In this document: piece by piece, positions 7,250 to 13,135 of the stretch
How the letters are laid out: each line of letters opens with the position of its first letter
Numbering within the stretch: the stretch's first letter is position 1
NCBI GenBank assembly: GCA_003484785.1
Contig: DNAD01000146.1
Location: forward strand, 1 to 13,135
Source: Lachnospiraceae bacterium
Lineage (GTDB): Bacteria > Bacillota > Clostridia > Lachnospirales > Lachnospiraceae
Direction: 5' to 3'
DNA: 13,135 nt
The notes under the pieces: model-generated
What the model was told of the DNA's origin: nothing
What the model saw: the letters and a program-made list of their open reading frames with translations, nothing else
Databases searched by the model: none
Made by a program: the position numbers and the translations under genes

Positions 7250-8565
7250 TCGTGATCGTATCCCTCGTTTTGTATCTGTTTTTTTTCATCCTGGCCTTTA
7301 TCGCCGGCTTTGTGCTGAGGGCGCTTACCGGCCACAGGAGCATGGAGATAGTAACGATCTATGCCCAGGGAATGACGGTGATCCTGCTCATCTTCTGCGT
7401 ATGTTCGGAATTCTGCGCCTTTTCGGGGGCGAGCATAAAGTTTGCGGGAGCCTTGTGGCTGGCTGCGATCTTTACCCTCGAGATCTTCTTCCTGTTCATG
7501 GATGCAAGAAGATTTCCCAGGTTTTTTAAGAGCTTCAGGGCCGGCCTTAAGAACCGTAAGAAGGAAAGCGCCCTTACCCTTATATTTGCGGCCGTTGTGA
7601 TACTGATCATAATACTGCAGATGATCTTTCTGATCAGGTACGCGCCCGAAGGCCCGGATGTTCTGGGGAGGCTTTCGGATGCCACCTTTTCGGGGGAGAC
7701 GGGGCAGGTGGTGCACGGATCGCCGCTTATGATGCTGTATGCCTGGCTTTCGGACCTTATAAGGGTACATCCGATGACCCTTGTATATACGGTGCTGCCG
7801 CCCCTCATGCTTTCCATGTATTACAGCATAGAATGGAGCCTTGCGAGAAAGCTTTTCGGGGATGATACGGACAAATGTCTGTTCATGCTGTTCATTCTTG
7901 AGCTTCTGCATATTTTCGGCTACCAATCAGCTTTGCTTTCGAAAACGACGCTTCTGCTGTCATATTTTTCCGAGGAGGCGTTTCTGGTACACGGGGTTTT
8001 GGCAACAGCGCTCTGGTTCGTGCTCGACCGTGTGGAAAAAAGACAGCCCGTTAAGGAGAAGGCGGCAGAGGCACAGCAGATAGCGCGCGGCCCATCGGGG
8101 ACGGAAACAGAAGAGAGCTTTGAAGAGGAATGGGATATGAACCACAGGATAGTTAATTCAAGAAATGTAGGGATCGCGCTCATCGTGCTTGCGGTCTGCT
8201 TTGCGGGGATGATACTTGTGCTTAACAGAAAGATCAATAACCTTCACGAGGCGGCGGCGGGGCTTCAGGAAAATATACAGCAGAGCCTGAGGGCCTATGA
8301 GTTTATCCCTGAAGGAAGCGGAAAGGCCGAAGGGCTTGTTCTGGTACAGTCAAACGGCGCCCTCCTGGTTACCGGAGGAGGAAGCGATGCTTACGGTGAT
8401 GAGCTCTATGAGTTTATCACGAAATACGGGAACAGGGTGGACTGCTGGTATCTGACCGGAGAAGGAGAGGAGAGCACCGGGGCTTATAAGGTCTGCAAAA
8501 AACGGGGGCTTGACATCGGATCGGTATATTTGATGAACCTTAAGGAATATAAGGGGAAGAAATAA
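7246..8565 (+). CDS. Polytopic membrane protein (DUF6077-like) with MBL-like C-terminal remnant
   Basis: A 439-residue membrane protein of unknown function. Helices are predicted near 3-25, 41-60, 66-85, 108-130, 178-196, 211-225, 245-260 and 308-326. The part from about 150 to 260 (HGSPLMMLYAWLSDLI, then a short loop ending KLFGDD, then helices) resembles the neighbour at 8578-9879 and large Lachnospiraceae membrane proteins I remember as DUF6077; that name is from memory. A charged linker at 262-300 and a short coiled coil (329-346) lead to residues 362-431, which resemble the first strands of a ComEC-like metallo-beta-lactamase fold (LLVTGGG at 373-379, ELYEFITKYG, VDCWYLTGEGEES) without its HxHxDH metal ligands. 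The ATG overlaps the previous stop (ATGA), with GGGGGAAAA upstream. The tail ends 12 bases before the next gene. Confidence 0.7.
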   Translation: MIVIVSLVLYLFFFILAFIAGFVLRALTGHRSMEIVTIYAQGMTVILLIFCVCSEFCAFSGASIKFAGALWLAAIFTLEIFFLFMDARRFPRFFKSFRAGLKNRKKESALTLIFAAVVILIIILQMIFLIRYAPEGPDVLGRLSDATFSGETGQVVHGSPLMMLYAWLSDLIRVHPMTLVYTVLPPLMLSMYYSIEWSLARKLFGDDTDKCLFMLFILELLHIFGYQSALLSKTTLLLSYFSEEAFLVHGVLATALWFVLDRVEKRQPVKEKAAEAQQIARGPSGTETEESFEEEWDMNHRIVNSRNVGIALIVLAVCFAGMILVLNRKINNLHEAAAGLQENIQQSLRAYEFIPEGSGKAEGLVLVQSNGALLVTGGGSDAYGDELYEFITKYGNRVDCWYLTGEGEESTGAYKVCKKRGLDIGSVYLMNLKEYKGKK

Positions 8566-8577
8566 ATATAAAGCGCT

Positions 8578-9879
8578 ATGGTTAAGGATTTGGCGGTGAT
8601 CTGCGCCGCAGTGATCGTTAATTTCATAATATATTACTCCTTCGGGACGGTGGTGCTGTTTAAGAGGCATGAAAAGACGCCTGTCTCTTTAAGGCTGGTA
8701 GTGGGCTTTTTTGCTTATTATGCCGTTTTTTTCTTTTTCTGTGTCCCGGTGATGAAGTTCTACAGGCCGCTGTCGATGCTGTCCGCGATATGGGTAACGG
8801 TTGTTATTATATTTGCCGCGGCTGCGGCGCTGCTTTTGCTGTACAGCAGGGCGGGATCCCGGGGAGATCCCCGCAGGCAGAAGCTTTGGGCAGAGTCCGC
8901 CGAGCCTGCCAGGGAGGGGGATCGCGCCGGAAAGCCGGGTCTTATATCAAAGCCGCGCCCGTTCATCATTGCAGGCTTTATCGTCCTTGTTCTGGTTCAG
9001 ATAATACTGGTTGCGGGAACCTACAACTTTACCCTTGACGCATCCTATTACGTTGCGGGGGTCAGCACCAACGTGGATACCGACATGATCAACGTTTACG
9101 ACCCCTTTACCGGAGCCTGGCAGGATCACTTCGAGATGCGCTACTTTTTTGCCACCTATTCGGTCCAGGATGCCGTAGTATGCCGGCTTACCGGGATCGA
9201 GCCCCTGATCTGGACAAAATCCGTTATGGCCACGGTGATCATCATCCTTACAAACCTTGTGTATTTTATGACGGCAAAGGAGCTTGTGAGGGTCGGGTTT
9301 ATCTCTTCAGGCAGGGAAGGATCTCAGAGCGATCCTTCTGTGCGGGAGCTCAAGGCAGATCCTTTGCAGCCCGCCGGGGATGGGAAGCTAAGGAATAAAG
9401 AGGTGGAGCCTGAGCTTTTGGTGCTTTTGATGATGGGGCTGATATTTTTTATAAATATCACCTTTAATACGATCTACACCTCATCCCTGTTTCTGATGAC
9501 CAGAACCTATGAGGGGAAGGCCATAGTCGGAAATCTCGCGATCATGACGGTTTTCTATCTCTTTATACGCATGAACAACGCTGTTTCCGTGGAAGGCTCA
9601 CAGGGCGCGCTGCCCCGGGAGAACACAGGAGAAGGAAATCCCGTAAGGCCCTGGCTGTCAGTGTTTCTGGTATGCTTCGGGGCATCCACGATCTCTTCCA
9701 CCGCGAACATGCTGATGCCGGTGGAGCTTACGGTGCTGTTTGTTCCGCTCATAATACGGGCAGGACGGTTTAAGTGGATACCGAAATATGTTCTCTGCGT
9801 GGTGCCGGGAATGGCCTTTGCCCTGGCCTTTGTACTGTATGTAAAGGGATATTTTGTCTTTTATACCTATCCGAGATAG
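8578..9879 (+). CDS. Polytopic membrane protein, GT-C-like N-terminal half (DUF6077-like)
   Basis: A 433-residue membrane protein with hydrophobic segments near 5-28, 40-58, 66-90, 129-147, 215-232, 280-298, 317-331, 359-370, 381-394 and 403-423. A long first outer loop carries DASYYV (154-159), NVDTDM (165-170), DPFTG (175-179) and MRY (187-189). Acidic residues in such a loop are typical of GT-C enzymes, so a polyprenyl-linked sugar transferase is conceivable but not shown. RTYEGKA at 309-315 is another conserved-looking motif. Three hydrophilic stretches (about 91-127, 240-278 and 335-357) interrupt the membrane core. The protein stops soon after a helix without the soluble domain expected of the family, and the next gene supplies that part. 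The ATG lies 12 bases after the previous stop with only a weak AAAG ribosome site. Confidence 0.7.
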   Translation: MVKDLAVICAAVIVNFIIYYSFGTVVLFKRHEKTPVSLRLVVGFFAYYAVFFFFCVPVMKFYRPLSMLSAIWVTVVIIFAAAAALLLLYSRAGSRGDPRRQKLWAESAEPAREGDRAGKPGLISKPRPFIIAGFIVLVLVQIILVAGTYNFTLDASYYVAGVSTNVDTDMINVYDPFTGAWQDHFEMRYFFATYSVQDAVVCRLTGIEPLIWTKSVMATVIIILTNLVYFMTAKELVRVGFISSGREGSQSDPSVRELKADPLQPAGDGKLRNKEVEPELLVLLMMGLIFFINITFNTIYTSSLFLMTRTYEGKAIVGNLAIMTVFYLFIRMNNAVSVEGSQGALPRENTGEGNPVRPWLSVFLVCFGASTISSTANMLMPVELTVLFVPLIIRAGRFKWIPKYVLCVVPGMAFALAFVLYVKGYFVFYTYPR

Positions 9880-9880
9880 A

Positions 9881-9890
9881 AAGGAGAAAA
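9881..9890 (+). promoter_or_regulatory. Ribosome binding site that fixes the start at 9891
   Basis: AAGGAG (9881-9886) begins one base after the previous TAG stop and is followed by AAAA and the ATG at 9891. It favours this ATG over a longer reading that would begin at 9774 inside the previous gene. Confidence 0.75.
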
Positions 9891-10754
9891 ATGCAGGGCC
9901 TTAATGTTTTTGAAAAGGGAATAGGGTATCTGGAGGCCTGTCTGTCGTATTACACAGGCTCCAATGCCTATGCCATGCTTTATGTCCTCGCTCTCCTGTA
10001 TCTCCTTGTGTTCGGAAACAGCCGGGAAAAGCAGATATTTCTCCCGTCCGGGATATTTCTTATACTGACTGTATACAATCCCATAGCTCCGGTGGTGCTT
10101 GACAGGTTCTTTGACGTAAACAGCGAATACTACAGGTTTTTCTGGATAACGCCCATAGTGATAATACTCCCCTATGTAGCGGTTAAGCTCTTATGGCAGT
10201 TTGAGAAAAGGGCCAGGTGGATCGCGGCCATGCTGCTGGCCGCGGTCTTTATCCTCTCCGGGAGCTTTCTTTATAAAAACGGCATCAGATGGGCGGACAA
10301 TATCTATAAGATGCCCGGGGACATGCTGGAGGTCTCAAGGATGATACATGAGGATTCGGACTCCATGTATCCGAAGGTGTTTCTCGAGTATGAATATAAC
10401 ATGCAGATGAGGCAGTACGATCCCAGGATGTTGCTTACGGTGGACAGGGAGGATTACCTCTATGCTGTGGTAAACGAATTTACACAGGAGCAGCTTGAGG
10501 ATGAGACCCATCCCCAGTACAGGATAATAGCTGCCCTTGTGAAATATCAGGATGTGAGCATCGAGGACTTTATTGATGCCATGGAAGAGACTCATACCGA
10601 ATATGTGGTGCTCGATAAGGCAAGCCCGATGTTTGCGTACCTTAAGGAGGCCGGGCTTAAAGAGACCGGTATGACACAGACCCACCGGATCATGAAATAT
10701 GAGCTGAGGGAGCCCTGGGAGTTTGAGCTGGTGGATTATTCGGTGGTGTATTAA
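9891..10754 (+). CDS. Membrane protein with extracytoplasmic domain, C-terminal half of split architecture
   Basis: Of unknown function, 287 residues. After an amphipathic start (FEKGIGYLEACLSYYTGSNAY) come helices near 26-41, 49-68, 84-100 and 110-126, then a soluble domain (about 127-287) that is probably extracytoplasmic. Features are RFFWITP at 82-88, NIYKMPGDMLEV at 137-148, MRQYDPRML at 173-181 and TEYVVLD at 236-242. It resembles the carboxy-terminal half of large Lachnospiraceae membrane proteins whose amino-terminal half resembles the preceding gene, so the two likely act as one complex. It is paralogous to the protein at 6440-7249 but keeps the RFFW helices missing there. The in-frame extension back to 9774 overlaps the previous gene and is not family-like, so I reject it. 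The TAA stop shares one base with the next ATG, suggesting coupled translation. Confidence 0.72.
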   Translation: MQGLNVFEKGIGYLEACLSYYTGSNAYAMLYVLALLYLLVFGNSREKQIFLPSGIFLILTVYNPIAPVVLDRFFDVNSEYYRFFWITPIVIILPYVAVKLLWQFEKRARWIAAMLLAAVFILSGSFLYKNGIRWADNIYKMPGDMLEVSRMIHEDSDSMYPKVFLEYEYNMQMRQYDPRMLLTVDREDYLYAVVNEFTQEQLEDETHPQYRIIAALVKYQDVSIEDFIDAMEETHTEYVVLDKASPMFAYLKEAGLKETGMTQTHRIMKYELREPWEFELVDYSVVY

Positions 10755-11698
10755 TGCCTATGGAAAAGAAACAGGAAGAGATCCTGCTGACGGTCTTTAC
10801 CCCCGCCTATAACCGGGCAGACCTCCTTCCCCGGGCCTTTGAAAGCCTTATGAGGCAGACCGGGAAGGACTTTATCTGGCTCATAGTCGATGACGGCTCG
10901 ACTGATGATACCGCGGAAACGGTCAGGGGCTTTAAGGACAGGGCGGATTTTGAGATAATATATAAGTACACCGAAAACGGCGGAAAGATGCGGGCTCATA
11001 ACCTTGGGGCAGAGCTCTGCGGCACGGAGCTTTTTCTGTGCCTTGATTCGGATGACTACCTGACGGATGACGCGGTTGCGGTCATCTGCGATACTTACAG
11101 GGAGGCCCTTAAGGACTTCTCCACAGGTGAAGCGGGGCGGGAAAAAGGGCTTGCCGGGATAGTTGCCCATAAGGGAAAGGATCCGATAACACCGTTATAT
11201 AACGATGATTTTCCTGACGCGGTCTTTTCCCGTAAAAACCCTGAAGGAAGGCCCGGCTATACCACCCTGTACGGCCTTTACCTTCAGGGCTTTAAGGGGG
11301 AGACCACGCTGGTATACAGGGCTCACATCCTTAAGGAGTACCCGTTTCCCGAGATAAAGGGCGAAAAATATGTACCCGAGGACTATATTTATGATAAAAT
11401 AGACGGGAATTACCTGCTTAAGGCGGTCCCGAAGGTGCTGACCGTATGCGAGCTTGTGGAAAACGGCTATACGGACTCCCTTAAGCGGCTTAAGAAGGAA
11501 AATCCCGTGGGCTGGTATCTTTACTACGAGCAGAGGGCGAGGATAACGCCCCCTTCGGTGCTTAAGCTTAAGTATGCGGGCTATTATACCGTCTATGCTT
11601 ACCGAACCGGAAACCTCCGTAAGAGCAGTCTTTCTTTTGTGTGGAGAGCAGCGGGGCTTTTTGCCGCCCTTCTCCTTAAGCTTACCGGGAAGGAATAA
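10754..11698 (+). CDS. Family 2 glycosyltransferase
   Basis: A 314-residue GT-A-fold transferase that would add a sugar from a nucleotide donor to the growing lipid-linked glycan at the inner face of the membrane. The opening LLTVFTPAYNRADLLPRAFESL (11-32) is typical of GT2. DDGSTDDT at 46-53 binds the nucleotide, ENGGKMRAHNLG at 74-85 follows the family pattern, LDSDD at 97-101 is the metal-binding DXD-type motif, and PED at 208-210 is a plausible catalytic base. The carboxy-terminal FVWRAAGLFAALLLKLTGKE looks like an amphipathic or single membrane-anchoring helix. The donor cannot be read from sequence; GDP-fucose from the upstream genes is one candidate. Its ATG overlaps the previous stop by one base (TAATG), with no clear ribosome site, so it probably depends on re-initiation. 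Confidence 0.93.
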   Translation: MPMEKKQEEILLTVFTPAYNRADLLPRAFESLMRQTGKDFIWLIVDDGSTDDTAETVRGFKDRADFEIIYKYTENGGKMRAHNLGAELCGTELFLCLDSDDYLTDDAVAVICDTYREALKDFSTGEAGREKGLAGIVAHKGKDPITPLYNDDFPDAVFSRKNPEGRPGYTTLYGLYLQGFKGETTLVYRAHILKEYPFPEIKGEKYVPEDYIYDKIDGNYLLKAVPKVLTVCELVENGYTDSLKRLKKENPVGWYLYYEQRARITPPSVLKLKYAGYYTVYAYRTGNLRKSSLSFVWRAAGLFAALLLKLTGKE

Positions 11699-11743
11699 GA
11701 ATTATTAAACGGCTGACGGCCCGGCCGCCCCTTCAATATAGAT

Positions 11744-13126
11744 ATGCCTAAAACAACTCAGATGAAAAAGAGAATATACAGCTTTTTCATGGCGTTCCTC
11801 ATTGTTGCCGCAGAGAGCGGCATTATGGCTTTTGTCTGGGTCGCCTATTACAATCATGAGCTCCCGAAGGCCTATTATTTCTGGGGGCATATTTTTATTT
11901 CCGTGGTTTACATGATCATCCTGTTTCTGATCTCGATCATGTACGGCGGCCTTAAGATAGGCTCCTACAGGATGCTGGAGCTGACCTTCTCCCAGATCTT
12001 TTCCACCATCATAACCAATATCCTGTTCTACCTCATCATTGTACTTTTGGCCTATCACTTCCCCTCGCCCTTTCCGGTGATCGGCGTAACCCTGCTTCAG
12101 TGCTTTGTGATCTGCGGCTGGGTATTTATGGCAACGATGATCTACAGAAGGCTCTTCCCTCCGCTTAATATCCTTCTGGTTTACGGAGGAAAGCAGAAGG
12201 ACCGCTTTGTGGAAAAGGTAAAGACCAGACGCCACCAGTTTTCCATCACTGTTTCCATGAATGCAGAGGAAGAGGAGCTTGAGAGCATCTATAAGGAGAT
12301 CGATGCCCATGAGGCGGTGATGTTCTGGGATGTGCCGGTAAATAAGCGAAACAGCATCTTTAAATACTGCTACGAAAGATCGGTGGAGATATATACGATG
12401 CCCAGGATCATTGATATCATCCTTTTAGGCTCTGCTACCCTCCACCTCTTCGATACGCCCCTGCTGCTTACAAAGGGCTCTCCTCTGGAATTCGAGCAGC
12501 TCCTGTTTAAGAGGCTTCTGGATCTGGTGCTTTCCCTGGTCCTTATCATACTGCTGTCGCCTGTCATGCTGATAACAGCGTTATGTATAAAGCTCTATGA
12601 CAGGGGGCCCGTGCTCTATAAGCAGATAAGGGTCACCCTTGACAACAGGGAATTCTATATCTACAAGTTCCGCAGCATGATAGTGGACGCCGAAAAGGAC
12701 GGCACCGCAAGGCTTGCCACCAGGCACGACGACAGGATAACCCCGGTGGGGAGGGTAATAAGGAAGGTCCGTATAGACGAGCTTCCCCAGCTTTTAAATG
12801 TCCTTTCGGGGGACATGAGCTTTGTGGGGCCAAGGCCCGAAAGGCCCGAGATCATTAAGCAGTATATGAAGGATATGCCCGAGTTTTCCTACCGTACCAA
12901 GGTGAAGGCGGGGATAACAGGCTATGCCCAGATCTACGGAAAATACAATACCCTTCCCTATGACAAGCTGAAGCTGGATCTCTTCTATATAGAAAACTAT
13001 TCGATCTGGCTGGACCTTAAGCTGATCATCCTGACGGTTAAGATCCTTTTCACCCCGGAAAGCACGGAGGGGATCGAAGACGGCAAGGTTACGGCGCTTA
13101 TTTACGAGGACAGAACGGATGACTGA
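11744..13126 (+). CDS. Polyprenyl-phosphate sugar-1-phosphate transferase (WbaP/WcaJ type)
   Basis: Starts glycan assembly by moving a sugar-1-phosphate from a nucleotide sugar to undecaprenyl phosphate at the inner membrane face. The 460 residues have the full polyisoprenyl-phosphate hexose-1-phosphate transferase layout: four helices near 12-34, 47-67, 85-104 and 112-132, a nucleotide-binding-like middle domain (about 140-230), and the bacterial sugar transferase domain from 255 on. In that domain are KRLLDL at 256-261 before a membrane-dipping helix, KFRSM at 308-312, RIDELPQLLNVL at 343-354, GPRPERP at 362-368 and YDKLKLDLFYIENYS near 406-420. The sugar (glucose, galactose or another) cannot be told. 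The ATG at 11744 has no recognisable ribosome site; another ATG at 11762 is equally bare. A 45-base gap with a GC-rich palindrome (11717-11727) separates it from the GT2 gene. The gene ends nine bases before the window edge. Confidence 0.95.
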   Translation: MPKTTQMKKRIYSFFMAFLIVAAESGIMAFVWVAYYNHELPKAYYFWGHIFISVVYMIILFLISIMYGGLKIGSYRMLELTFSQIFSTIITNILFYLIIVLLAYHFPSPFPVIGVTLLQCFVICGWVFMATMIYRRLFPPLNILLVYGGKQKDRFVEKVKTRRHQFSITVSMNAEEEELESIYKEIDAHEAVMFWDVPVNKRNSIFKYCYERSVEIYTMPRIIDIILLGSATLHLFDTPLLLTKGSPLEFEQLLFKRLLDLVLSLVLIILLSPVMLITALCIKLYDRGPVLYKQIRVTLDNREFYIYKFRSMIVDAEKDGTARLATRHDDRITPVGRVIRKVRIDELPQLLNVLSGDMSFVGPRPERPEIIKQYMKDMPEFSYRTKVKAGITGYAQIYGKYNTLPYDKLKLDLFYIENYSIWLDLKLIILTVKILFTPESTEGIEDGKVTALIYEDRTDD

Positions 13127-13135
13127 CCTTGTAAG

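Noticed and set aside
7180..7926. Minus-strand open frame of 248 codons
   Set aside because: It shadows the membrane protein genes at 6440 and 7246; the product is rich in His, Lys and Arg with no fold-like pattern.
9440..9458. AT-rich inverted repeat GATATTT/AAATATC
   Set aside because: All but the end pairs are A-T, and it simply encodes Ile-Phe-Phe-Ile-Asn-Ile in a membrane helix; too weak to call a site.
9774..9890. Upstream extension of the 9891 gene overlapping the previous gene
   Set aside because: The overlap of about 100 bases is in another frame of a conserved membrane protein, and the AAGGAG at 9881 marks the ATG at 9891.
1..13135. CRISPR arrays, tRNA or rRNA genes, insertion sequences and attachment sites
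   Set aside because: I looked for regular repeats, tRNA-like folds, transposase motifs and terminal inverted repeats on both strands and saw none.

Overview
The window looks like chromosomal DNA of a Gram-positive anaerobe of the Clostridia, most plausibly a Lachnospiraceae gut or rumen species. The grounds are indirect: an HPr protein keeping the Ser46 region, a long-form leuA, a YuiD-type divergent PAP2 protein, good AGGAG-type ribosome sites at several genes, a mid-range GC content, heavy use of AGG arginine and ATA isoleucine codons, and Lachnospiraceae-like polytopic membrane proteins beside sugar-nucleotide genes. No species can be named from sequence reading alone.

Left part (1-2100). 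The window opens inside an HPr phosphocarrier gene. A terminator-like hairpin ends four bases before the ribosome site of leuA (2-isopropylmalate synthase, first committed step of leucine synthesis). leuA is closed by a strong, symmetrical intrinsic terminator.

Middle part (2101-4390). A leader with a hairpin precedes a polytopic GT-C-like membrane protein. Its 3' end overlaps, tail to tail, a minus-strand divergent-PAP2 (YuiD-like) gene. That gene and gmd diverge from an AT-rich intergenic region of about 100 bases holding a recognisable promoter for gmd.

Right part (4391-13135). Eight closely packed plus-strand genes form an apparent operon for a fucose-containing surface glycan. gmd and fcl convert GDP-mannose to GDP-L-fucose. 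Four membrane proteins follow, then a family 2 glycosyltransferase and a polyprenyl-phosphate sugar-1-phosphate transferase that would start the repeat unit on undecaprenyl phosphate. Most junctions overlap or are under 20 bases. No flippase or polymerase of a recognised type is in the window; either they lie further right or one of the membrane proteins does that work.

The least explained part is the four-gene membrane block (6440-10754). Two proteins (7246-8565, 8578-9879) look like the amino-terminal, GT-C-like half of one family. The other two (6440-7249, 9891-10754) look like the carboxy-terminal half: membrane helices plus an extracytoplasmic alpha/beta domain. The block therefore reads as two split, divergent copies of one larger architecture. 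One copy carries a tail resembling the start of a ComEC-like metallo-beta-lactamase fold without its metal ligands, and an intrinsic-terminator-like hairpin lies inside the first gene of the block.
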